Shown piece after piece: positions 11,826-23,813 of a DNA stretch of 64,000 nt. Origin of the DNA: Letharia columbiana (taxonomy: Eukaryota; Ascomycota; Lecanoromycetes; Lecanorales; Parmeliaceae); the NCBI RefSeq assembly GCF_014066305.1, contig NW_023501061.1, positions 124,001 through 188,000 of the forward strand, written 5' to 3'. Below the pieces are notes generated by a model, which made no database searches, was not told the DNA's origin, and saw only the letters and a program-made list of their open reading frames with translations. The stretch's first letter is position 1. Every line of letters starts with the position of its first letter. The position numbers were made by a program, and so were the translations under genes.

Positions 11826-11860
11826 ATAGTAGCGATATTAGTATTTAAGAATATTATATA

Positions 11861-12195
11861 TCTTAATAGATTTATAGCTATAATAGCTCGATTAATTAAA
11901 ATAATTAAGATATCTTTATAGCTATAATAGCTTAATTAGATAAAATAATTAAGATCTCTTTATAGCTACGATAGTTTAAATAGATAAAATAATTAAAATC
12001 TCTTTATAATTATAATAATCTAAATAGATAATATAATTAAGATCTCTTTATAACTACGATAGCTTAAATAAATAATATAATTAAGATTTCTTTATAACTA
12101 TAATAATTTAAATAAATAATATAATTAAGATTTCTTTATAACTATAATAATTTAAATAATTAAAATAGCTAAGATATCTCTATAACTGCGAGAAA
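11861..12195 (+). repeat. 44-bp tandem repeat, about 7 copies
   Basis: The motif 'aattaaga' recurs every 44 bases (TTAA of each unit at 11905, 11949, 11993, 12037, 12081, 12125). Units drift gradually and are AT-rich. The array lies inside M2 and has no counterpart in M1. Confidence 0.85.
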
Positions 12196-12594
12196 TTAAA
12201 TATATAACTTTTTCTCTTTACTCTAAAACTAGTTCGCTAAATATTTTAAAACTTCGTATTTGTTAAAAGAAAGAATATTTATATAAGATATAAAGAGATT
12301 AATATATATAATTTAAAGATATCTCGCTATCGTTATTAGAGAGAAAATCGCGTATCTAAGCGTCTCTTATAGTCTTCTTATACGCTTAAATTCATTTTAA
12401 ACGCGTTAAGCGCGTTAAAATTATTTAAAATATATATTTTATACTTCCTTTAATTTTTAAATAATATATCTTCGAGTTAATAGATATATATATAGAAGAA
12501 ATAACTTCGATACTCGATTTTTATTAAATATTAATATAATTAAACTTATAATTTAATTATTATATTCGACTTATTATATAATCTTTTAATAATA
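12196..12594. repeat. internal segment shared by M2 and M1
   Basis: AT-rich, RIP-mutated. Collinear with 19880-20290 (shared landmarks 'gatatctcgc' and 'attatataatcttttaata'). Interrupted on the right by H_a. Confidence 0.6.
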
Positions 12595-12949
12595 TTAATA
12601 TATATAATAGAATAAAATAGAACTAAGCTTAAAAATCTTAAATTTATATATATAGTTAATTATAAATTCGAGTTCGCTACGCTCTTTAATTAGATCGACT
12701 AAATTAGCCCGATAATCCTTTCGAGCTCTCTTATTAAAAATTTATATATAGAAGTTTTATACTTTAAAGTACTCAGCTTGCGATATATATAGTTACTTTA
12801 TAATTTCTTAAATTATAGAGCTCGCTTTACGCTTTCTAACGCTATAAAAATTATAAAGTTTAATTTACTATTAGTAAATTAAATAGATATTTAAATATAA
12901 TAGTTATAATAATTATATTAAACGCGTTTAAGATCGAATAATAATTCTT

Positions 12950-13035
12950 TTATCTATTTATTATTCTTTTATTATTTTATTAATTCTATTAATTCTATTA
13001 ATTCTATTAATTCTATTAATTTTATTAATTTTACT
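12950..13035 (+). repeat. 9-bp microsatellite in the H family
   Basis: About seven copies of a 9-bp unit of the 'attaattct' type. The same repeat marks this position in other H copies (49485-49556, 50375-50490, 18765-18810). An unmutated version (GGTAGAATT units) occurs near 47797. Confidence 0.85.
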
Positions 13036-13477
13036 AATATAAATATAATCGTCTTCGGTATCCCTTATCTAATTAGAGCCTCTTATTAACGCCTCTAGAT
13101 TATCTCTTAATAAATTCGCTATTATTAATAATCGAGGCCGTAAGCGAGCTTAATAGCTATCTATTACTACTTATAAACGCGTTAAAAAACTCTTAAAAAG
13201 AGCTCGAATAAATATATTCTTCTATATATACTTCTTCTAAGCTAGCGATAGATAGATTAAATTAATATTTAAATATTATAATTATATTAAACGCGTTTAA
13301 TTTAAGTATATATATTTCTTTTATCTATCTCTTAAAACCTCTATTAACGCTTTTAAATTATTTCTTAGCGAATTTATTACTACTAATAATCGAGTGTTAT
13401 AAATTAAGTCATAATGTAAAAAGAAGATATATTCTTGCTATCTAGAAATCTGCTTTAGTAGAGAATACTCGGAGACG

Positions 13478-13813
13478 CTAATACATATTTGGCCTAGGCT
13501 CTCCAAGCCTCTCAGACCTAGCAGGAACGGCTCTGCCAGAGACTTCTGTAGAAGGCTTCCGCAATGCCATATCAGAAACTACAAAAACTGGGTAGCTATA
13601 CGGCGTAGGTTGCATAGACCACGTCATTTTCCCCTGGTCGTGTAGCTTGTCAAACGTAGCATCGATGACTTCCTTATCCTTTTGTCCCACCGGGTACACC
13701 TTAGCAGGTTTGAATGTTGCATCAGGCTTCAAGGGAATAGGCATCCATTCCTCCTCTGGTATATCCACCGTTTGGCCTTGGTCGATGAAAAGATCCTGAT
13801 GCTCATTGAGCAA
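13478..13813 (-). pseudogene. Ty3/Gypsy reverse transcriptase N-terminal fragment, unmutated
   Basis: 111-residue open frame. IPLKPDATFKPAKVYPVGQK and YSYPVFVVSD are the region just before and at the start of a Gypsy RT domain (linker plus first beta strands). After ALRKPSTEV the frame passes into sequence homologous to the pol C-terminal/LTR junction at 18385-18470, so the rest of RT, RNase H and integrase is deleted. CA and TG are frequent here, unlike the flanks. The frame probably once continued on minus across the pogo insertion at 13822. Confidence 0.75.
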
Positions 13814-13821
13814 ACGTGCTA

Positions 13822-15006
13822 ATCGTATGGGAACACGCTACACTTAGTATGGGCCACCCCAACGCTAAGGCCACCCCAATACGGATTTTTTCAACTTTTT
13901 TACCTACTTACCCACATATATATATATTATAAATTATTATTATCTATTTAAGTCTTCTTAACTACTTTAATCTTAATTAATTATTTAGCCCTCGTTATAG
14001 CGACTTTAAAGCACTTAATCTTCTTATTCCTAAGTGCATTATATGCCCGAGACTCTTTGATATTTACCCACTCCAAAGCCCTTAAAGTCTTTTTTATCTT
14101 AGTTTCCTTACGCGTAGTAATCTTAGACCGGGCCTGATGAGAGTAGATAACACCTCCCTTCTAAACCATCGTATTAAGCTCTACTTTACGAGCTGCTCGA
14201 GCTACTACAGTCTATTAAATAGTATTTAATTCTCGCTTAGCGAGATCAGTTAAAATTAGCATCGAAGGAAGCGTATAACCTAAGTTACTAACACACTCGA
14301 TTGATGTAATATACTCTCTATTATTCATATCCGTTTAATAAAGTAAAAGTTCTCTTTCTTCTATAATAACTCATTGACTCTTGCTTATCTTAATTCGAAA
14401 TCTAGTCTCGTTAAAGTTATAGATACTTTAAACTCTTAACAAATACTCTAAAAACGTTGAAACTAATTCTAAATAACTTCTAATTTATGCGTATTCTTTC
14501 GTTAAGCTATAAGAGACTTTTATTTATATATTTTATACTAAGAATTATACTTTAAAAATCGCGTAAATTAATAATTACCTACGTACTTAATAGGATTAGA
14601 GTATTCGCGAAGTATAGAGTTTATAGCTCTTTTAAGTATTAAATAACGATAAGATATTCTTAATCTATCGAGTCGTTATATATATTAATAAAGAGTTTAT
14701 TCTTTATAATCTATAAGCGCGTAAGAGTAGCTATCTTTAAGAGAAATCTTATTATAGCGATTTAGAAGCTAATCGTAGAGTACGTTAAATTTAATAGTTA
14801 ATCGAATAACTTTAAACTTTATTTCGAGAATAATAATAGCTAAAGCCTTTTAGATACGTTTCTAAATAATAATATATAAATTAAATATAATTATAATTAT
14901 AATAGATAGATAGAGAATAAATAATTTCAATTATTAAAAAATTTAATATTAAGATAGCCTTAGCGTTAAGATAGCTTATATTAAGTATAGCGTATTTTCA
15001 TATAAT
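13822..15006 (-). mobile_element. pogo/Fot1-type Tc1-mariner deletion derivative
   Basis: 1185-bp element bounded by TA duplications (13820-13821, 15007-15008). Inverted repeats of about 55-70 bp: the left has ACGCTACACTTAGTATGGGC and CCACCCCAACGCTAAGGCC, the right shows the same with C-to-T and G-to-A changes. Minus-strand relics around 14050-14450 resemble pogo-family DDE transposase: a segment ending ...NREYITSIECVSNLGYTLPS with the following 'MLIL', then directly a C-terminal piece (GGVIYSH... AYNALRNKKIKCFKVA). The catalytic centre between them is missing, so this is an internally deleted, non-autonomous copy. The insertion site lies in a Gypsy-like frame. Confidence 0.75.
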
Positions 15007-15008
15007 TA

Positions 15009-18000
15009 AGGATTCTACTACTTTAGACTTTTCATAGATCGTTACTTCGTTTAATATAATATATTTTAAGAATAAATCGATAATAATAGCTATACTATTC
15101 TATTTTTATAGTTTAAAAGAATACTTCTAACGACTATAAGAAACGTATTATAATAGATATACGCGAGCTTAATAAGATAATAGAAATAAATTCTTATTTA
15201 CTATCGCTATAGTTAGAAATTATAATATTACTATTAGAATATATATATCTATTAATTATAAACGTCGTAGATTAATTTTATTAATTTCTTATAGTATATA
15301 ATAATCGCTATAAGTTTACGATAGTTAGTTATAGAGGATAAAAAGAATCTACTATCGTTTTAATAGAATATAAGAATTTCCCGCTATATATCTAAAGGTA
15401 AATAAATACTATATTATATCTATTTAAAATCTTTATTAAAATATTTATAAATAATATTATTATCTTCTTATATACGTTATAAGAGTATCTTAGCTATCTT
15501 CGTTAGATCTTCGAGCTCTTTCGCAGTAAGCGAGTAAGCCTATCGCCTACTAAATTATTTATTAACTATTTATTAATTACTCTATTAGACTAACGAGTTA
15601 ATAATCTAGATATATCTATATCTTAAAAGAAGATTTATATAATTATTAATTTACGATTTTTAGAAATATTACGCGATCTTAAAATCTTTCTTAAATTTAC
15701 GAGATAGCTTTATTTTTTAATTTTTTATTACGCGTAACTTACTAATCCGCTATAAGAATAAAAGATTATTCTTATTAAGAGCTTAGAAGCTAGTATTATA
15801 GATCTATTACGTAAATAATTTATTATTATATTATTCTATATCTCTATTAAAGTAGAAGTAAAAGTCTTTTATAAGCTTTAGTAAGTCTTTACTAACCTCT
15901 CTTTTCTAATATATTATAACTTTATAAAACCTTTATTTATAGATCTAAACGCCTTTAAAAGCTTCGAATTTACTACTATAATATATTATTATAAGTAGAA
16001 TTAGATTTCTAAAAGCTTAAATAAGATAGCGCGTATAAACGTTTAATTAATTATATTCTTAAGTCGATACTTAAATACAGCTAAGTATAATTACTAGCCT
16101 ATAAAGTTAGAAGTCGCTAACATAGTATAGATCGTAAAAAAGATTCGATATATAATTAAATCTAGCTTAAAGCCGCCTATAATAGTCTACACTAACTATT
16201 TAGCTACGATTCTTATTTCTAAGTAAATTATACTTAATATTATTAGTATTAATAAACTTAACTTTCGTCTAATTTATACGTTTTAATATCTTTCGATATT
16301 TAATCTTAAGCTTCGCTATAAAATAAATAAATCTAATATCGTACTTAACGTATTATCGCGTTTATTATAGACTTCTATCACATAATTTACGAAATCTAAG
16401 AGAGTACTCGATACGTTATATGAAAGTATAAAATGCTAGTTAGAGCTCTTAAGTATTACGCTTATCGAACTAGTAGTAATCTATTATACTACTTTAATTA
16501 AAATATTAAACGATTTTAAATAGCGATTAAAGTAAGAATATATTAAGAATTCTTATTAAGAAAGATTTTTTATAAATACTAAAGTCTTTAGTAGAGAATA
16601 TTACTACTATTTTAATAGCTACGATATTATTAACTTATACTATCTAAGTAAAGTCTATAAAGCGTATTTTTAAAGTTTTATTTATATTAAGAAAAGGCTT
16701 TATTTATTATATTAACGGCGAGAATAAATAGCGTCTCGATATTCTATCTTCTATAGAGTAAGAGATATTCGAGTAAGCTTACGATCTATTTAACTATAGA
16801 GATTATCATAAATACTACGATCGATTATCTTATACGATTTTTATTAAACATCTATTTAAGCGCTTACGAACTTATATAGCATATTATTCTAAGTATTAAC
16901 TTAATTAGATTAAGAGATATAAGTTATATAAATCTCTTATTTCGATTACTACTTTAGCTATTCCTTTTTATACTATAGCTATAGACTTTATTATTACTTT
17001 ACCTCTTATTAAAGTAGAATATAACTATCTACTTATTATTACGTATAAGATTATTAAGAGAAATCTTCTAATATCGAGAAAGGAGACTTAATCTACTACT
17101 TAATAGGTCGAGGTAATACTTTATACGTTACTATAGTATAACTAGAGCGTATCAAGATACATTATTAGCGATCGCGACCTACGTTTTATATCTGCTTTCT
17201 GGAAGGAGATCTTTAGTAGACTACACGTTAAGTTTCTAACGTCTATAGCCTATTATTTATAGACGAATAATTAATCCAAGCGAACTAATTAAACGATGGA
17301 GATAGTATTACGTTTTTATCTTACTGCGAATTCTAACGATAAATAGAATAAAATCTTACTATACATTTAGGCTACTTTTAATAACTCTTCGAGTAACATT
17401 ATAGACCTAGCATCTAACGAACTATACTACGGTTTTAAGATTAATAATGCTATAGATATATTACTTACGAATTTCTTAGTATCTACGAAAGCCTTTTATA
17501 AGCTTCGCCTAATCAAAAGAGAAGAAGCGAACGATGCTATAGTATTTTCATCTATTATTATAAAAGCAAGATACAATACGAAGTATTTAGCGCTAAATCT
17601 TAAGAAAGAGAATAACGTCTTTCTCAGACTATACCACGGATACTCGATTTTAAGTCTTTTAAATAGGAAACTCTTATAATAACGTATCGATCCCTTTAAG
17701 ATTCTAGTAAAGATCGATTACTTGATATATTAATTAAAGCTATTATTAGTTATACGAATTTATCTAGTAATATTAATCGCCTAGCTAGAGCCAGCCACTA
17801 CTATCATAGCCGAAGCTTTAGATTCATATAAGAGAAGAATTAATATAAAATTATCGTTCGTTTATAACGAAGAAGATAACTTCGAAGTTAAAATAATTAT
17901 AAATAAATAAATTATACGTGAAAAGTCTAAGTACTTATTATATTAAAAGAATTAAGATTATAAATATAATATATAGTATATAATCGAGGATTTACTTAAT

Positions 18001-18350
18001 ATAATAAAGCTAGTAAATAACTACGAATATAAGCTAGTACTTATCTTATCTACTAGATAAAAGATAGATAAGAATACTAGAACTACGTAAGTATTATAGT
18101 CGTCTACGTAAATATTATAGCCTACGTAAGTACTATAGTCTATATTTAAAAGAGAAAGAGAAAGATTATATAAGACTTTACTAATTAAATAATAATCTAT
18201 ATTAAATCGTTTTTCGAATTAATAAAGAAAACTCTTAAAGTCTAAAGCGAAAGACTTTTACTATTTATTATACGTCTAATTTATATATTTACTATATTAA
18301 TAAGCGTTTATTTCTACTATTATCTTAATAAGAATATTAACTTATTTTTT
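15009..18350 (+). pseudogene. RIP-degraded Gypsy pol with integrase and chromodomain
   Basis: Heavily mutated plus-strand relic. Around 16690-16960 the zinc-binding (H2C2) part of integrase is discernible. 16960-17110 reads like the integrase core start (IPFYTIAIDFIITLPL). Around 17860-18030 lies a chromodomain-like stretch (IIEDLLN...LVNNYEY). Many in-frame stops arose from C-to-T change. Upstream pol (15009-16650) is too degraded for me to place domains. CA and TG are nearly absent. Confidence 0.6.
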
Positions 18351-18543
18351 CTTCGTTAATATTTAATATAATATTATAAAAGCCTTTTATAAAAATCTCT
18401 AATAGAGTCGTTTCTACTAGATCTAAGAGGCTTAAAGAGCCTAGATTAAATATATATTAGCGTCTTCGAGTATTCTCTACTAAAGCAGATTTCTAGATAG
18501 TAAGAATATATCTTCTTTTCACATTATAACTTAGTTTATAATA

Positions 18544-19199
18544 TCGAGATTATAAGCGAACTTAATAGCTATTTATTACTACTTATAAACGCGTTAAAAG
18601 ATCTTTAAAAAGAGTTTAAACGAATACGTTCTTCTCTATATACTTCTCTTAAATTAGCGATAGATAAGTTAAACTAATATTTAAATATTATAATTATATT
18701 AAACGCGTTTAGAATTAAATAATAATTCTTTTATCTATTTATATAATTATTCTTCTTTTATTATTCTATTAATTTTATTAATTCTATTAATTCTACTAAT
18801 TTTATTAATATAAATATATTTACTCTCGATATCCTCGTATTTAATTAAATAAGAGAAGAATCTATAATAAGTAAATACGAAGAATACTATAAAGAATATT
18901 ATAAAGACGATTATTAGTAGTAATAATATAATAGATCTACTCTTTATAGTCTTATATTAATTTACTTAGCTAGTATAAGAGAAGTTAATATAGTAGACGA
19001 ATATAAAGAATATTACGAAGAAACTAAGCGATAATAAAATCTCTAGCATTAAGAATAGACTTAGCTCTTCAAGATCCCACGTTATATACTCTCTATAATT
19101 CCATATCGAATTATTACTTAGTAAGCGAAGAATATTACTATAACTTAGTCTATTATCCCTACTACATTAAGAAGTAAGAGGAGAAACTACAATAGACAA
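18544..19199. repeat. H-family block and RIP-degraded satellite
   Basis: Continues H_a after the composite. It has the conserved block ('cttataaacgcgttaaa'), 9-bp repeats near 18770 and satellite units with 'gaagaatactataaagaat'. No coding function. Confidence 0.6.
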
Positions 19200-19515
19200 A
19201 TGCGGAGAATACTACGGAGAAACCAAGCGGTAATAAGGCCACCATCGTCAAGAACACGGTTCAGCTCTCCAAGATCCCACGTCATATACTCTCCACGGTT
19301 CCACATCAAATCATTACTCAGCAAGCGGAGAACACCACTGCAACTTGGCCGTTCTATATCAAATCATCACTCAGCAAGCGGAGAACACCACTATAACTTG
19401 GCCTATCATCCCCACTATATTGAGAAGCAAGAGGAGGAACTATAATAGGCAAATGCGGAGAACACTGCGGAGAAACCAAGCGGCAACAAGGCCACCATCG
19501 TCAAGAACACGGCTT
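19200..19515 (-). repeat. H satellite, unmutated units
   Basis: Units containing 'tgcggagaacactgcgg', 'ccaccatcgtcaagaacacg' and 'ctccaagatcccacgtc', inverted relative to the array at 46860-47770. Overlapping open frames (for example 19200-19445) arise from the repeats and are not treated as genes. Confidence 0.75.
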
Positions 19516-20707
19516 AGTCTCAGGGCCTCACGCAGTGGGTCTGAGTAGGAAACCCTGCCAAGCCTCATTTTTTTGGTGGTTTGGCTGATATGAGATATTC
19601 ACCCCTATATATATATGGGCACTAAGTATCAGCCGCAGGGCTGAGTGCCAAGCATGGCCTTTTTTTTTGTGGCGAGATAGTCAAGTATGTAAGGTAAAGT
19701 ACTATTGGAGTCATGGCAACTACTCTGCTCCTCCGCGCTTTCGCGACACCTAGAATTTTGCCCTGATAAGAGCGAGGAAGAGTCCGACCCGCTACAGGTA
19801 CTCGTTTTTTGGGATTTTATGAAATCGCTAAAGTGATATAAGTATCCGCCCTACAGTACTTCCGTGCGCGGGGAACCAAATATATAAATTTTTGAATTTC
19901 TTTCGATCCGAATTATTAAAAGTTTTTAGAATTCGTTATTATATAGAGGAAGGATATTACTATAAGATATAGAGAGGTTAATATCTAAAGTTCGAAGATA
20001 TCTCGCCGTCGCCGCTATAGAGAAAGTTAAATATCTAAGTATCTTTAATATATTTTATATTTATATAAGCTCGTTTTAGATATACTAATCGCGTTAATAT
20101 TATTTAAAATATATATATTATAATTTCTTTAACTTCTAAGTAAAGCGTATTCGAGTTAATATATATTTCTATAAAAGATATATCTCGAGTATTTAACTTT
20201 CTAATTAAGAGTAATATAATAAATCTATTCGGGTAATTTCTTAATTTAATTTATTATATAATCTTTTAATAGTACTAAATACGATACGCTATCGTCTAAG
20301 ATTTTTCTAATAAAGATTAATTAATTAAAAATAAATGCTATAAGCGTTAGCGGAGATCGCGATCTCGAATTAGCTTATACGATAATAATAAATTATTCGA
20401 TTTTAATAAAAGACTTAAATACTTAATTAACGACCTCGATAAATCTATTTCTCTCGCGATTAACTTTAAAGAATTATATAATAATCGTAAAAGAATCGTT
20501 AAAAGTCGCGAATTTCGTATTTCGATTAATTATTATAAGTATCTTATATAAAATAACGATTAATATAGCGATTTTAGAGTTTTCTACTTAAACTCTAAAG
20601 AGAGAATATATCGTAATAAGCTTGCGATATAATTAGCTCTCGAAGCGAGAAACGAGTATAGAACTAATTATAGAGTACTTCGCTAAGCGAGTTTAAATAC
20701 TAAGACT
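19516..20707 (+). mobile_element. MULE-like element M1 with 11-bp target duplication
   Basis: 1192-bp insertion in H satellite. Flanks are GAACACGGCTT (19505-19515) and AAATACGGCTT (20708-20718), which differ only at RIP-type positions. Removing the element restores the satellite unit. Termini are inverted: AGTCTCAG at the left and CTAAGACT at the right. An 11-bp duplication fits Mutator-like elements. The left 370 bp are unmutated (T-run at 19558 and 19664), the rest is RIP-degraded. No transposase is recognised; non-autonomous. M2 at 10289 is a relative. Confidence 0.7.
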
Positions 20708-21234
20708 AAATACGGCTTAGCTCTCTAAGATCTTACGTTATATTAATTAATTATTTAATTAATTACTTAGCTAGCTACTTACTCTAATACTTTATAAGAG
20801 AAGAAGTAAGAGAAGAAACTATAATAGATAAATGCGGAGAATACTGCGGAGAATACTATGGAGAATACTACGATGAAATTAAGTAATAATAAGATTACTA
20901 TTATTAAGAATACGACTTAGCTCTCTAAAATTCCACGTTATATACTCTTTACGATTTCATATTAAATTATTACTTCGAAATAATATATATTTAAATAAAT
21001 TAAAATCGTTCGATATCTATAGCTATTTTATTATTTAAAAAATTTTACTATAATAGAAGATATTATAAAATTTATATTACTAATTAATATATTATCTCTA
21101 TTTCTTTTTAATATTTTAATACTTCTTATTATAAGAATATAATTTTTCTCTATTTTTTATAGATAATTATTATAAATTAATTCTTTATATTTAATATATC
21201 TTTCTAATTAGATTTTATCGCGTTTTTCTTTATA
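20708..21234. repeat. H satellite and hairpin segment of H_a
   Basis: RIP-degraded satellite followed by the H-family segment that carries the 'cgttcgatatc' hairpin motif near 21008. Ends at the insertion point of H_b. Confidence 0.55.
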
Positions 21235-22589
21235 TTAGTATATATAAAAGAATAAGATAGAATTAAGTTAGAAAATCTTAAATTTATATATATAGCTAAT
21301 TATAAATTTATTAGATCTACGCTTTTTAATTAAATATCGTAGATAAATAAATTAGCGTTCGCAATTATTAAAAATCTATAAAAATCTATATATAGAAGTC
21401 TTATTCTCTAAAATAATTAGCTTTCTACGAATACTATTTCTTTATAATTTAATAAATTATAGAGCTTAGTATTCGATAACCTTTCGAATCTAATATAATA
21501 AATCTATTTATACTTTCTATTATTATACTATTAGAGTATTTACGAGATAATTATAACTAATAGAACTTAAAGAATAGTCGTACGTATATTTAATATCGTA
21601 TAGATATTAAGAGAAGAGATTTTAATAGAGAGATTAGTAATAATAGTAGTATTTCTCTAAGAATTAAGAGGGAGTATAGTATATATAAAGTCTTCTTATA
21701 TCGTAAAGAGAACTATATAAAGTAATTTTATAATAGAATAGTTACTATATAGTCTCTAGACTAGATATAAGTTATTTATAGTAGATTATATAGTAGAAGT
21801 AAAGTAGTAATAAAGATAATACGAGAGGTAGTAGAAAAAATGAATTTATTATATATAGAAGATTATCGGATACGCTTTCTAACGATATAAAAATAATAAA
21901 GTTTAATCTACTATTAATAGATTAAATAGATATTTAAGTATAATAGTTATATTAGACGCGTTCGAAATCGAATAATAATTCTTTTATCTATTTATATAAT
22001 TATTCTTCTTTTATTATTCTATTAATTCTATTAATTCTATTAATATAAATATAATCGTCTTCGATACCCCTCGTCTAAAGATTACTTAATATTTTAAATA
22101 TATATATTTCTATTACCCGCCTCTTAAAGCTTCTATTAACGCCTTTAAACTATTTCTTAACGAATTTATTACTATTAATAATTAAGGCCATAAGCGAGCT
22201 TAATAGCTACTTACTACTACTTATAAATATATTAAAAAACTCTTAAAAAGAGCTCGAACGAATATATTCTTTTCTATATACTTCTCTTAAATTAGCGATA
22301 ATATCTTTTAATTTAACGATACTATCTTTTAAGACGTATCTTTCTCTCTTATTCTATTTTAAAGCCTCTTAACGCGTATTAGATTCTAAATATTATTAAG
22401 AAGAAGCTTCTAAAAATATAATAATTATATTAAACGCGTCCGGGATCGAATAATAATCCTTTCACCTATTTATATAATTATTCTTCTTTTACTATTCTAT
22501 TAATTCTATTAATTTTAATATAAATATATTTACTCTCGATACTCTCGCACTTAATTAAATAAGAGAAGAATCTATAATAAGCGAATACG

Positions 22590-23249
22590 GAGAATACTAC
22601 GGAGAATATTACGAAGATAGTTATTAGTAGTAGTAATATAATAGATCTACTCTTTACGATCTTATATTAGCTCGATATTTAATAAGAGAAGAAATTACTA
22701 TAGTAGATATATGCGAAGAATATTACGAAGATAGTTATTAGTAATAGTAATATAATAAACTTACTCTTTACGATCTTATATTAATCTATTTAGCTAATAT
22801 AAGAGAAGTTAATATAATAGATAAATACGAAGAATACTACGAAGAATATTATAAAGATAGTTATTAGTAGTAGTAATATAATAGATCTACTCTTTACGAT
22901 CTTATATTAATCTATTTAGCTAGTATAAGAGAAGTTAATATAGTAGACGAATATAGAGAATACTATAAAGAATATTACGAAGATAGTTATTAGCAGTAGT
23001 AATATAATAGACTTACTCTCTACGATCTTATATTAATTTACTTAGTTAATATAAGAGAAGTTATTATAGTAGACGAATACGAAGAATACTATAAAGAATA
23101 TTATAAAGATAGTTATTAGTAGTAGTAATATAATAGATTTACTCTTTATAATCTTATATTAATTTACTTAGCTAGTATAAGAGAAGTTAATATAGTAAGC
23201 GAATATAAAGAATATTATAAAGAATATTACGAAGATAGTTATTAGTAGT
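22590..23249. repeat. 126-bp tandem repeat, about 6 copies
   Basis: The motif 'gatagttattag' recurs near 22616, 22732, 22856, 22982, 23108 and 23236, a period of about 116-128 bp. It is the RIP-mutated form of the unit seen unmutated around 47600-47730. Confidence 0.8.
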
Positions 23250-23253
23250 AATA

Positions 23254-23813
23254 ACATCTATAAATCTAAAAAGTTTCTATAAAATTTGAAATTGCTAATC
23301 GCGCGTATATCGCGGAAATTATAAAATTCGTCGAATTAGTAAATCTAATTAGAATTCGCTTAAATTCCGCCGATTTAATAACTATTCTAATCTTTTTTAT
23401 TAGTTCTACTAGTTTAATAGTAATATATACGAAAAAAGAAAAGTTCTAATAATTAACGTTACGATAATAAGATTCTACGATAACGAGTATTAACGTTAAC
23501 TTAAATTTAGCTACGAAATTAGATAATTTAATAAAATTAATCGCGTAGATAATACTCTAATATAGCGTATAATAATACGTATATTAATAATAATATATAT
23601 TAATATTATATATATATAGAATAATACTTAAAGTATATTAGAGTATATTACGTAAAATTTTTAAAGTTACTAAAATTTTTTAAAGTTACTAAATTAATAG
23701 AACTAACGAAAAGAGTTTAGATATAGATAAAGTTTACTAAATAGACTAAATCGTACTAATCGTACGAACCCGGCGAAAATCGTACGAAAATTAATTTTTT
23801 AGATTTGTAGATG
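23254..23813. mobile_element. 560-bp MITE
   Basis: Terminal inverted repeats CATCTATAAATCTAAAAA (left) and its complement at the right (TTTTTTAGATTTGTAGATG), inserted in the 126-bp array. The flank repeats AATA; the empty form 'gtagtagtaatataatag' is seen in neighbouring units. The interior has short palindromes and no ORF. Confidence 0.75.

Larger units (their letters stand above)
13395..18543. mobile_element. chromovirus composite with inverted LTR-type ends
   Basis: 5149-bp insertion flanked by the 5-bp duplication TCGAG (13390-13394 and 18544-18548). Joining the flanks restores H-family sequence. The left 170 bp or so (TGTTATAAATTAAGTCATAA...) and the right 170 bp or so are inverted copies, differing almost only by C/T and G/A. 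The right part, on plus, carries Ty3/Gypsy integrase and chromodomain relics that run into the right end. The left part carries a minus-strand reverse transcriptase fragment fused to the pol C-terminus and the same end. It could be two opposed elements fused by recombination, or an aberrant integration product. Confidence 0.6.

Noticed and set aside
19200..19548. Arg-rich open frames
   Set aside because: Produced by satellite units; the same frames recur at 47058-47252 in shifted form and none has a start context or family match.
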